From Aquila chrysaetos chrysaetos (Eukaryota; Chordata; Aves; Accipitriformes; Accipitridae), in contig NC_044018.1 of the NCBI RefSeq assembly GCF_900496995.4, positions 7,898,501 through 7,962,500 of the forward strand: a DNA stretch of 64,000 nt, in the 5' to 3' direction. The notes beneath the pieces are model-generated. The model saw nothing but the letters and a program-made list of their open reading frames with translations. It had not been told where the DNA came from and searched no databases. Below, in pieces: positions 1-11,600 of this stretch. Numbering within the stretch: the stretch's first letter is position 1; each line of letters starts with the position of its first letter. Both the position numbers and the translations under genes were made by a program.

Positions 1-655
1 ATCAGCTTAAAACTGATATCATTTAAACCGTTAAACGAACAGAAGTAACTCTTTATCTCTGAAGTTCTGCTTGTGCTGCCACTGGGCTAAGTCAGGTGTT
101 ACTATGTGGAATTGCACTTAGTGTGTGTTTCCCAGGGTTTTCCTTCATGCAGAAAGGGCACAGAAGCCCTCAGTGTCAGATCCTCAACGATATGTGGGGT
201 TCGGGCTCCTGTACCTTTCAGGACAGCCTTCAAAACGAGGTGTTGTGACAGTTTGCCTTTGGCTGTGTAAGGAACCAGGGCTTGACAGGCCCGGAAGGTC
301 TGTCCTATTTCCATCACCTAATCGTGCACCCATAAGAGATGACCTGGCTGCAGACTCTGCAGGCTCTTCTTAAACACAGCTTCTGGACAACAGAAAAGTG
401 GCCATGAGTTAAATGCCTTCATCCAGTCAGACCCCTGCATGTGTTGTTGGTGAAGCTTAGATCTACTTTGAGTTGGGAGTAGTGCTGATACCACGGCAGA
501 TCATAAAACAGTTTCCCTTCTCTTCATTTGTAACTAAATTCATTAAACAAAACAGAAGAGCTTTTTAAGTAGTTTCAGCAATCCCCACTGTGAAAAGGAG
601 CAGGAACTGATGTCTGCGTTAACTTGCTGCTGCTAATAAGTTTTGTCTCTCCTAG
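1..655 (+). other. ITSN2: ITSN2 intron (5' part of gene outside window)
   Basis: Non-coding sequence upstream of the first visible ITSN2 exon. The preceding exon of the family encodes the end of the RhoGEF (DH) domain, and I see no match to it here, so the upstream splice donor lies outside the window. Short open frames in this stretch have no recognisable protein content. Confidence 0.7.
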
Positions 656-3600
656 CAACCTGTGTTCAACTCCCTCACGAACTGCTTGGGACCACGGAAA
701 CTCCTGCACAGTGGCAAGCTGTACAAGGCCAAGAGCAATAAGGAGCTGTACGGCTTCCTTTTCAATGACTTCCTCCTGCTCACCTACATGGTTAAACAGT
801 TTGTATCTTCTGGCTCCGATAAACTCTTCAGCCCCAAATCCAACTCACAGTTCAAAATGTACAAAATGGTGAGTGAATCGAGGTGCCCCGTGGTCATGTT
901 GATACAGTGGGACATGGCTTTTGATGAGGAATGCCGTTCTCCCTGCTGGGGTTAGCCGTCTGGCCCCGTCTGACCGTTTGCTGTCATACGGGCACGTACT
1001 GGCAGCCAACACGCACGAGTGCTGCTGGCTTAGTCCCCAGAAAAGGACAGGCTTCTGTGTCTTGGTTTAATAAACACTTCTGTCCACTTTGGAGTGAAAG
1101 GGCAGAAATAGCATCGTGCCTGAGCAGCTGAGTGGGATGTTCAGAAGCAGGAGCCTTGACTTAAGTTTGCACAAGTTCCTGCATCCACAAGAAAATACCC
1201 GTCCTTTAGAAAACAGTAAGAGGTGCAAAACTTAGTCTCTGTGTCCACACAGTGTGTGTTCTCAAGATTCTGGAGCTGGGGGATAAGGTTAAGTATCAGG
1301 GCTGCTTTCCGGCAGGGAACCTGAGAGATTCCCAGGGTTTCCAAGCTCCACACTGTAGCTGTGCTTATGCAGTCCTGCCCCTTTCACAAAGCTCTTCATC
1401 TAGGAGGGCAGAATGGGGTGTATCGCCGGAGTAGTTTCTCTCTCAGTCCTTTCTCACATCCTTTACATGGTGATCTGATTGTTCGTCCTGTGTCCTACGA
1501 CTTTCATTTTCCCTACAGTAAAGCAATGTCTTTAAACATCCTTGTAAAGTTTTTGCTTATTGTCAGGGTGATGCTGCCACAGTGATGTTTGCTTTTCTTT
1601 CAGCCTGTTTTCCTTAATGAAGTCCTAGTGAAATTGCCCACAGACCCTTCAAGTGATGAGCCAGTTTTCCACATATCACACATTGACAGAGTTTACACGC
1701 TTAAAACTGACAACATTAATGAGCGGTGAGTAGTGAAAATGTAGATCTGAGCTTACACTTGTTGATCCTGGCTGTAGGCTGTGTTTCCAGTGAGCAGACA
1801 TGGGCGTCTCTGAGTTCAAGAACAGGGCTTAGTCTCTTGGTCAGGAAATAAACTCATTTGACTCTCATTTGAATTACAAGTTTTCTCTGGTTTTGTTATG
1901 CTTGCATGGCAGCTCTTGCAGTGGAATCCAGTCACATCTATGCGGAGACTCAATTAAGCGCTCAGACTCTCTGTGCAAGATTCCCTTTATTTCACAAAAG
2001 AGTCCAACTTATATATGTTTCAACAAAGATCCAGAAAGTACTAACGGCTCACAGCCAATACTACTAGCACAGGAGGGCATATCTGGCCCAGCTGGGATGT
2101 TTGCCAGTCCTCAGAACAGTTAAAGATAAAAACATTCCATAGACATACTCGTGACTGTCTTCAGCCACATCTTCCCAGGCCTACACAAGGCCATCCTCCA
2201 ACCTGACCTTGTGAAACTACTTCTTCAAGGCTTGGCAAACACGCAGCACAACAAATTCTAACGGTCACTCTTGAAAACAAATGCCAGGTGTTCCGAGCTG
2301 CTCCCACAGTCTGCTGCTCCTCAGTGTTACAGTTGTGTAGAAGAATAGTTTGGGGCTGCAAAGTCCAGCATCCCATAGGATTCTTCCCCAGTCCTGGTCG
2401 GTCTTTAAGGTGACCCAGCAGTCCTTAATAAAACAGCAGCCCCACTTTCATTTATTGAGGCTGGTGTGGAAATGGGGCATAAGATTAAATCCAAAAACTC
2501 CATCGCTTTAGTCCTTGAACTAACTCAATTCGTGATGCCTCTGAAACCCAGTGGCAGGGGGGGGGGGGGGGGGGGGAAGCAAAAGAGATTGGGGCAGAGT
2601 CACTGATAGTGAAGAATTTCCTGCCTGTGGTATGACCCTGACTATAGGGATTGCTCTTTGCAGTACTGCCTGGGTCCAGAAAATCAAAGCAGCATCAGAG
2701 CAGTACATTGAAACTGAGAAGAAGAAACGTGAAAAGGCTTATCAAGGTACCTACCGAGTTCTGTATTTCCCTCTCATCCATGTGGACACGTGCGCAGGGC
2801 CTTTTCTAGAGGATGCCACGGTGTCTATGTAGGATCTCCCTCGTCAGATCTATTGCCAGTTTTTACGGTTACAACCAATCCATTTATTTCTGACTTCTTC
2901 ACAGCTCGCTCACAGAAAACCTCGGGAATAGGGCGCTTGATGGTGCATGTGATTGAAGCAACAGAACTAAAAGCCTGCAAGCCCAATGGTAAGTGAAGGA
3001 AATAGTGTCAAATCACTTTTATTCCTGTGACGTTTGCTGAGAGGAGTTTGGTGATTTGGGAAGCATTGTGGTTTCAGCTACAGCTTCTGAATGAATTCAC
3101 CATTATTTAGCTTCAGAGGACTGAGCAAAGAACCAGCTTTGTGCTGCTCTAGGATATAGGGATTGCCTGACCCACATCTTCTGGACAGCAGCATTGATGT
3201 GTGGCCAAGCAGCCTCCAGACAGGGAGGGAGGCTTCTGCACTGCAGAGGTGTTTCACTGCTTGTTCTGTCTTTAGGGAAGAGCAACCCATATTGTGAAAT
3301 CAGCATGGGCTCTCAGAGCTACACTACAAGGACCCTGCAGGACACCTTGAACCCCAAGTGGAACTTCAACTGCCAGTTCTTCATAAAGGACCTGTATCAG
3401 GATGTCCTGTGTATCACCATGTTTGACAGGGATCAGTTCTCACCCGATGGTAAGCGTGAACATTTGTTTTAGGAAAAGAATGCTTTCTTGTGACTTGGGG
3501 TACACAGTTCCTCACCAGCAGTTCCAAGAGCCTGTAGGTATGATTGCTTCCTGAGAAATGTTCTGTAAAAAACAATGCCTCCTTACTCCAGAGGTTCAAT

Positions 3601-4636
3601 AGCCTTTTGGAGCCAACAGCTCTGGGCAGTCAGGTTTGATCCCACTCTGGCTTTTTTATCAGACACAGAGTTACTTTTTTGTCAGACGGAGAGACAGAGA
3701 AGTTGAAAGCATAAGTTTTTCTCTCTTACTATACGTGCCTGAAAATAAGGTGCTAGGTTATATTTGCACAGCAACAGCTTGATAAGCTTTCTTTTTTTCC
3801 TTGGAAACTGAGCACGTTTTTGGCAGTCAGTTGCTTCTAGTACTCTTTAAAAAGTTAAGTGTTTTTTCAGGGCTCTGACATACAGTTGATTACTGCAGAT
3901 TTGCAAAGTACTGCCCTGACCTGAGTTGCCCTATGTGTAACTATAGCTCGGTCTTTTCTCCCGTGAGGTAACATGACTTTGCTAGGCTTCTGCTCGCAGT
4001 TGGACACACATACACACAGACATAGACACACACACACAGACATAGACACAGAGACACAGACACACCCCCCTAATTAAAAGTTGGCTGAGTCAAAATAGTT
4101 GAATTTTTTTTGTGGCACCACAACTGACTGGTAAACAGGTTCCATCACTTAACTCTGACCTTCCAGCTCTAAGACAGGAGAACATTTGAAATTGTGTTTC
4201 TGAAAGGGAACTGTATTTTTAAAGCCCTTGGATCAAACTGTGACATAAAGGCATATTTCCCATCCTAATTCCATAGCATTTTTTAGAAGACAAAAGACCC
4301 TTATTTGTCACTGCTGGCTGATTTACACAGGGCTGAGGTCTAGTCAAACAGGAAGCTTGGGAGCAGTGCTCTGGAACTGAATACATACTATGCAGCATTC
4401 CTGCTTAACCTGACACTTTCAGATTTTTGAAGCTTAACGTCTTTGCTTAATGAAATTTCTTACTCACTTGCCCAACAGATTTTTTGGGTCGCACTGAAGT
4501 TCCAGTAGCAAAAATCAGAACAGAACAAGAAAGCAAAGGCCCCACAACGAAGCACTTACTGCTACATGAAGTTCCAACAGGTGAAGTCTGGGTCCGTTTT
4601 GACCTGCAACTCTTTGATCAGAAAACACTCCTCTAA
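656..4636 (+). CDS. ITSN2: Intersectin-2, C-terminal exons (PH end and C2 domain), 5' truncated by window
   Basis: Six exons join in frame: 656-868, 1604-1725, 2664-2746, 2905-2988, 3276-3449 and 4479-4636, stop TAA at 4634-4636. All junctions are GT-AG. The first two exons encode the PH domain ([14 protein letters not shown]-like start, [31 protein letters not shown]). The third is the PH C-terminal helix ([20 protein letters not shown]). The last three encode the C2 domain ([62 protein letters not shown]) and end [10 protein letters not shown]. Intersectins are EH-SH3 scaffolds of clathrin endocytosis; the long isoform adds DH-PH-C2 and activates Cdc42. Details such as LTYMVKQF and [13 protein letters not shown] fit ITSN2 rather than ITSN1, and the neighbours agree. 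The EH, SH3 and DH parts are upstream of the window. Confidence 0.97.
1941..2167 (-). mobile_element. ERVK-like solo LTR fragment in ITSN2 intron, antisense
   Basis: Read on the minus strand this stretch shows LTR order: a U3-like part, a TATA box (tatataa near 2012-2018), an AATAAA signal just after it (about 1987-1993) and a terminal part ending gagtctccgca. The outer ends are TG...CA on the minus strand. The six bases outside, catcta at 1935-1940 and catctt at 2168-2173, match at five of six positions, as expected for an old 6-bp target duplication of the ERVK type. The U3 end is provisional; similar-looking sequence continues to about 2400. No internal viral genes are present. Confidence 0.5.
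2557..2576 (+). repeat. Homopolymer (G)20
   Basis: A run of 20 G, 87 bases upstream of the ITSN2 exon at 2664. It sits in the intron close to the 3' splice site. Run length in assemblies is often unreliable for such tracts. Confidence 0.9.
4003..4070 (+). repeat. Imperfect (CA)n microsatellite
   Basis: A CA-rich tract with acacac and agacatagacac interruptions, ending in cccccc, in the last ITSN2 intron. Confidence 0.85.
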
Positions 4637-5950
4637 GAACACTTTTTTTAATTTATGAAGGACAACTGAAGCTGACAGCCTGAACATTTTTTTTGTAAAA
4701 GATTCCTTGCCCCACACTGGTTATTAAGCAAGAGTTCCTGCTGCTTCCATATTTCCTCATAGTTACTGGTTGTGTTTAGTTCCTTGCAGCATTCAAAGTT
4801 GTCGTTGATCTATGCAAACACAAATGTTACTGTATATACAGTACTATAGCTCAGTGCCTTTTTGTTATGTTGGAATATCTTGGTTTTGGATGCCAATGTT
4901 TCCATTTTCAGGGCCATAAAAAGTATTAAGTAGAAATGTGGCATCAAGATGTATGTGCATTTTACCACTTAGTCTAACGTATAGACTGAGGAATGGTTTA
5001 AGCTCAGCACTAGAATCATTCCATTTGAAATCTGAAAAAAGTGATATCCACTGGAATCTTCCCATCTCAGGATGATAGTTTTAAAGATTAAATGCTGAAG
5101 AAGCCTTAGCACTGGAGAATTCTCCGATATATTGTATATTCTTTAAGAATCAAGTGTAGTTCTTTACTTGACTTAGTTCTGCACTGAAATCAGTAACTGC
5201 TACTTGATTTTTCTTTCTGCTTCAGTTTGATTCATCATTCTCTGCTGAGACAATGTGGTTGTGAAGAATAACTAGAAAAAAATATTTTAAATACTGTGAC
5301 CCACAATACTGTGGAAAAATACTCTTCAGCTTTTGTTTTTTTCCTAAATGTAAGTTATTTGTGTACATTTCTTTGGTCTTACAGACCTCCCTGTGAATCT
5401 TGAAGCTTTGATATTGCCAACATGTATATAGAGAGTAAAATATAAGTTTATTAATGTAATTTGTCTACAGATGTTTATTGATGCATAGTGATTTTTTAAA
5501 AGTATATTTTATTGTACAGGGGAATGTGAAATAATGAGAAAAACAGGATTAAATTCAAGAAAAGTTTATTACAAGTTTAAAAGGTTTGCTCCAGGGAACT
5601 CTCCCCCCAACACGAATCTGTAAAATGAGATTGGTTGAAAGCAAAAACTTTCTCTTGGCACTAAAATCAGGGATGGTTAAAAAAAAAAAGTTTGTTTATA
5701 AAAGGTTTGATACATTGTAACCATTTTACTGCCTCCTTAAACTGCTTTGTTGAAAAAGCACAGCATGCAATTCTGAGCAGCGCCTGCCCTTGTTTTCCAT
5801 GGGCGCAGCAATACCTCCTGGTGTCTGACAGTTTCACACCCGATTGCCATCTGTGTACCCTCCTGTTACAGGGCTGAGTCAACCTCTGTTAATTTTAACA
5901 GTTTTCTGTGGTTCAGTATTTCTAATCCTAAATAAAACTAAATCTTGGCA
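4637..5950 (+). other. ITSN2: ITSN2 3' UTR
   Basis: AT-rich sequence after the ITSN2 stop codon, with no continuing reading frame. Candidate polyadenylation signals are ATTAAA near 5549-5554 and AATAAA at 5931-5936. A minus-strand AATAAA at 5565-5570 could end FAM228, so the two convergent transcripts may overlap tail to tail. Exact cleavage sites cannot be read from sequence. Confidence 0.65.
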
Positions 5951-6077
5951 ACTCTTGAGAGATTGTGTTTGTACAGTGGGAGTTTGGAGCCTCTTGAAAA
6001 AGCACTGCGAAAACTGCTTTCTGGCTTTGACGCCGGAGCTGCTGTGCAGGCACACTAGCACGGAGACAGAGACCATG
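5879..6077 (-). CDS. Candidate last coding exon of FAM228 (tentative)
   Basis: On the minus strand a strong acceptor (tctctcttgttccag) is followed by a frame open for 65 codons to a TGA at 5879. The phase (one base completing the split AG codon) matches the donor of the FAM228 exon ending at 8631. The encoded tail is basic (RKQFSQCFFKR, then KSCQDLVLFRIRNTEPQK). I do not recognise it as conserved FAM228 sequence, and it overlaps the ITSN2 3' UTR region in antisense. It could equally be a chance frame. Confidence 0.25.
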
Positions 6078-7799
6078 CTGGAACAAGAGAGAAGCTGAGC
6101 TGTAGGGCACTGACAGCATTTGTTGCTCAGCACTGACCCTCTGAAAAGTACTAGACATCTCCTCTCCCCTAATTATGTCCTGCCTTCTCAGAACACTCAA
6201 TATGCATGTTAAAGTTTGATTCACTGCTTTGTACAGTGCCCCCAGGAGAAAGTCCTTTGAAACCTTGGTAGTACCCTAAACATTATTTTGCAAATAATAT
6301 TTTGCAAGACATTCACTATGGGAGTTCTAATGAAGATTTGAACAACCAAAACCAAATAATTGTTTCCTTATCAGTGCTTTCTAAGCCACTCCTGTGTACA
6401 CATCTGCCAACCACACACATAGCCAGGAGCACCTCCTTCTCCTCCTCATTCAAAGGGAGGCTTTGTTCTTAAATCTCAAGGTGACCTCCTTCAGCTTCAT
6501 GCAAAATTGCAACAGCTGTAGCTAAAGTTTTGCAAGCTTTGCCATTCCCTCTGCCCACTGCTAACTTTCCTACTCCTTGTAACATGTAATACAGCGGACT
6601 CAGAGCTGTAGCTGTTGCCAGACCAGTAGATAACACACAGATCCTGCACTGTGTAGAAGAGGGGCCTACCAGACTTCTTGAACTTCTCTCACCAGTTCAT
6701 GTCCATTAATACAATGATTCCCTCACGCTCTAAACCAGACAACATCAGCACTGTCTTTGTGGGGCTGAGCCTACGTTAAACCTCCTAAAATAGTAGGGTT
6801 TGGCCTGCAGAGCATGGCCTGGAGCTGGAAAGAGCAGTAGCATCTCAAACATTTCTTTGGCTGCTGGGTTAGCTACTTCAGAACCACATGTTTAAGACAG
6901 TTTATTGCAGTTCGCCAGAAGACCTGGCCTGTTATCACTGGCTTTGGCAGACGATGTAACATATTTTGCAAATGGTACCTTCTGATGGTTGTGCTTGCTG
7001 CTGCAGTCAGCTGGAGGACAGGTAACATCATCGGCTCTCGACATCTTTGTGGCGGCTGATGACTTTCTGCCTTTAAACAGAAGTAAAAACTATTGCCAGT
7101 CCATGCAACACAAAGGCTGCTGTTGCCCAGCACAGCTTCTTGCACTAGCTCTTTCCCACACTGAGTCACTCCAGGAAATGTTTGTCTTTATGACCATTTT
7201 TTAATTCTAGAATGTGCCATTATTCCGTAACTGCTCTAAGCATACTGGAGTAAAGCCTTGGGCCAGTAAGAGGTATAAAACTCTAGGGCAGGGGCTGTGG
7301 GGGGAGAAAGCGGGCCAGGTTCAGGAGGACATCAGGCTCCCAGTTCAGCTTTGATGTTTTTGTCACTGGGGAGCAGGAGTTCCCTTAAGTGTTGTGTACT
7401 GCAGTGGCAGAACCAGAGAGCTTTCAAAAGGGGTGAATCAGAGCACTGGGACTTTAAAACAAAAAACAACGTAATTAAAAAAAAAAAAAAAAAAAACCAC
7501 TCTTCACTGATCCCAAATGCTTCTCTATCAGGGCAGGCCAGCTGGGGCTCTCTAGTGTTCTCAGCTTAGGCAGCTGCATCACTGCTCCAGTTCAGTTCAC
7601 CATTAGTGACCTCTACTGTATTTTGAGTCCAACCAACCTCTATGCCAAAAAAACCCCGTTACAAAGTTTAGCTGTAGGATGCACTTTCTGGAGTGGTGTG
7701 TAGCTCCCTCAGTGCAGGCCGCTCCTTTACAGGACCAGCCTGATGGCTTGAGCCAGGACACACACCATATCTCATCCCTCAGTGGAAGGACACTGGCTG
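6078..7799. other. Non-coding stretch between ITSN2 3' end and FAM228 exons
   Basis: No spliced exon recognised on either strand. It contains an (A)20 run at 7477-7496. If the tentative exon at 5879-6077 is real, this is FAM228 intron; otherwise it is intergenic or FAM228 3' sequence. Confidence 0.6.
7477..7496 (+). repeat. Homopolymer (A)20
   Basis: A run of 20 A preceded by gtaatt. It may be the tail of an old retroposed sequence, but no parent element is recognisable upstream. Confidence 0.85.
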
Positions 7800-8205
7800 A
7801 GCGAACATGAGGCAAGGCCAAGAGAGCTGGGACAGTTTAGCCAAGAGAAGAGAAGGCACAGGGAATCTCATCAGTGTGTACACATACCTGAAGGGGAGGG
7901 TACAAAGAGGACGGAGCCAGGCTCTTTTCAGTGGAGCAGTGAGAGGACCAGAGGCGATGGGCACACACCAAAACACAGGAGGTGCCGTCTGAACATCAGG
8001 AAACACTTTCCTACTGTGAAGGTGACAGAGCACTTGCACAGACTGCCCAGAGAGGTTGTGGAATCTCCATCCTTGGAGATATTCAAAAACCGTCCAGACA
8101 TGGTCCTGGGCAACTGGCTCTAGGTGTCCCTGCTTGAGCAGGGGGTTGGACAAGATAACTTCCACAGTTCCCTTCCAACCTCAACCAGTCTGTGATACAA
8201 GTATG
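7800..8205 (+). mobile_element. CR1 LINE, 3' end fragment
   Basis: The translated traces are typical of the avian CR1 ORF2 end and 3' region: an ELGQFSQEKRR-like stretch, RLNIRKHFPTVKVTEHL, then LPREVVESPSLEIFKN, followed by ggttggacaagataacttcc and cccttccaacctcaacc. The element is truncated and has frameshifts, so it is an inactive relic. It lies in antisense to FAM228. Confidence 0.88.
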
Positions 8206-8630
8206 ACCTCACTCTGCTCCCAAAATATAGAAACTAATAGCAAAAAAAACCCCAAAACCCAAAGCAAGTATGAACAGTAAATCCTTTCATATCTTCCAGT
8301 AAAGCACCCAGGAGGTATTCCATGGCTTGACCTGTAGGGCTGGCTGCCAGGCTGCATGCAGAAAATGCATGAAACTCCCCTCCAAAAGCCACTTTATTTC
8401 AAGGCTCAGCTTGACCATCAATGCTCTGCTTTAATACATCCTGCTGCCCACTCCATAGCTGAAGGCTTTCCCTTCACCAACGCTCCTTTCTCAGGAGAAA
8501 TACACAATAAAGTAGAATTCACCATTAAATTTAAGTTTTAGCAAATACTGTGCTATGGGGCCAAGAAGGAGAGCCTTCATCCACTGTAGCTGTTGTGCTG
8601 CCTCCCAATAAACAGCACATTAGCTCTTAC

Positions 8631-11600
8631 CTCTTTGTCTGGTGGACCTCACTAGCAATGTAGGCGTGTGGTATCTTCAGCCACTCAACTGCATCCATAC
8701 GTTGCCGGCTCAAAGGAAGCAGTGGCAGTTCTGCTTTACTGAGTTGGTTCAGCTCTCTGGTAGAAGACGGTCTTCCTGGCAGGAAAGTTACAAGTGCTTC
8801 ATGTGAACATCTACTGTCACAAGTAAGGATGGCCCCCCAATATGAAACACTCCCAAGGGATACCAATTGTTTAAAATACCTGTCTCACACTGCTTGATAA
8901 TGCCTGTCTCAATAAACTTTCTTTGAATGTCTTTTAATAGAGGATCCTGTAAAGTTGGTATTGAAACCTGTGACAGAGACAGTTATTTCATGCTTACGCA
9001 CCAACACAAGCACTTTGTGAGAGAGTCTCAAAAGACCAAAGTAAGTCAGAGGTAAATGTCAAGGTACCATTGATTAGCAGGGAAGGAGCATCAACCTCAT
9101 TTTTTATGAATAAAAACATGAGGCACAGACCTGAGTGCCCTGAGAAACACTGAGCATCTCAGCTCCTAATGCAGGGCATAATGCATTCAACAACTCTGCT
9201 ACAAAGTTTGAACATAGACATGAGATCTGATCTCCTGGAGGCAGCCGATCTTGATGAACCCTGTGTGGCACATCGCAGTGAAGTATCAGCTCAGTCCCTG
9301 TAGCTGCTGAGGGCTCACAGCATCCAGAAGGGACTTTGAGAATTGCACTTCATGGATTTGTGTCAGAGTCCCACCTAACTCTTCTATTAGGTACCCAAGT
9401 CTTTGGTGCGTTTGAGCGAGCTTCTGTAAAGATCATCTGAACTGTCGGATTATTTCCTTCTACAGGGCACACACCCAGCTTGCCTGGGAACTCACCAACC
9501 CTCGTTAGACAGTACACTTCCCACACTGCCACAGTGAATTTGAGATGAGGAAAACAAACCTCCCTCCCCACCATTGCCTACTGTGCCTCCAAATCTGGGC
9601 TTAGTATGGATCAAAACCATATTCCCGGTGAAAACCATTTTCAAACATTCTTGGGCTTAAATGCAGTAGGAGCTGGGACCCATATTTGTTCAGTTAATAA
9701 AACTACAATGTGTTGCTCTACACCAGTCCTGTAGCAGCACATCAGTGACACTCTCTGCCTCCTCTCTAACCATTAACTTCGTGCCAGTCAAATGGTCCCT
9801 GTAAACCTCACAGCATAAATAACCATCACACCTTCCAGCAGTCTGTACACGTCTTCAGGAAGAACGGATCGTACTCTGATGGGTCGTAAGCTTCCAAAGC
9901 CACATAGCCCTGCAGGAGAAGAAGGTAGCGGGTCAGGTCTCAGAAGCTAATGGTGATAGAACAGTGAGAGAGCAGCCAGCGTAGGTATTACACAGCCAGG
10001 CATGGTATGAACACAGGACCAGAGGTGATGGAGGAAAGGACTCCTGAATTTTCACACACTGCACCTCAAAAGGAAGGTGACTGAAGTGTAACAGGAAAAT
10101 TCCTCCATCCATTTTAATTTACCATAGGCATAAATAAAAAATAAATGATTTCATGAAGCATCCAGAAATAATTACAGGCTAAAATGCTAATCACAACTAG
10201 GGCAGTCAAGAAAATGGAAATTTCATTCAAGAAAAAATGTTTTGACCAAGAAAGAAACAGATATTAGAAAGAAAAGGAAAAAAGAAGTGACTGAGCTCTC
10301 ACCAGCCATAGGCCTAGGCAAGTTACCAGTCTGTGAGATGCGAGCTCCAAGTCTAGGTCATGAGCATGCTTTTCTGTCTATATAGAGGGGTAAAGACCTA
10401 CCTGAACCATACCTAATGGTCCAGACCACAGCTCCATCTCATCAAGAACTCTGCCTGCAACAAACTTCAGATTCTGCAGTTCAAGTTCCCTATGACCAGA
10501 GTTAGCTGGGGAACAGCACGTACCACCACTTGGCATTCACTATTGATTGCAAGACCAAAGAACACCAGATCAAACAGGCTATCAAGAAGCTGAACGGAGA
10601 CTGAGGTCGACACACTGATCAAGACTGATGCTGAGAAAGGTGAATTACAGTCATTTATCTCGAAATTATAATGTACTGTACTGTATCCGATAAGCCAGGA
10701 TTTACATCAAATTGCATCAAATAAGAGCTGTACAGATGACAAAACAAAATGTATAAGTAAAAAAAAAAAAAAAAAAAAACAGAGGCCACAAGTGATGCCC
10801 TAAGAATAGTAAGAACAGGGCAACCATATAAAATAAAATACTTCTCCTTACTACTCCCAGTCATTCTTCCAAAACCTTGCAAATGAAGTTTTTCAGCTTT
10901 CTTGTGCAGATGATTCTCCAGGGGTCCCATGAAGAAAAGGGAGCATTCAGGCCACGGCCCTCTAGGTCTCAGTCCTACACAGTTCTTTTTGGCTATCTGT
11001 GGATGCGATTTCAAGTTGAGAGTTGGAAAAACCATACTTTAACATGAACAGTTCAGGAGTGCTGCAAGATGAGTCCAAACCCAAAAAAGTGGGATCTGCA
11101 GTAGGTTTAAGAGGTCACTGTGTTGAAGGTGCTCACGTGAGCGAGTGAGCCAGGCCCCAAGGGCCTGTGCTGTTCCCAGGCTCTCAGCAGGCAGCTGGGC
11201 AGCTCCGTGGGGCTTGAGCTACTGCTGAGCATGAACATTGCTGCCTCTGCAGGGGCCTCTGCTCCCCAGGATCTGACAACTGCCCAGAGAGCAACCAGCA
11301 GCCACACTCACCATCTCCCGTTTCTGTCCATGGAAAGCTGTAAGCCCTAACATGTCTCAATTTGCAGAGTTTTAGTGCCACCCCTTGGTTTATTATTACA
11401 TATCACCCCATTACAATATGTGCAGAGACCTCAGTTGATTATGCTAGGTGCTGTGCAGCACACCCATGTTTGATCCCTTCATGCAGTCGATGTGTTATCA
11501 CTCACACATCCCTTGGCAGAAAGAGCAATAGCCTGCTCTTAAAAACAAGTCGCAAGGTTCTCTCACTCTGCAGCATTTCAGCATACAATGCCTACAATAT

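Noticed and set aside
7782-8123. Overlapping 113- and 128-codon frames on opposite strands
   Set aside because: Explained by the CR1 LINE fragment; the residues match CR1 ORF2 tail translations.
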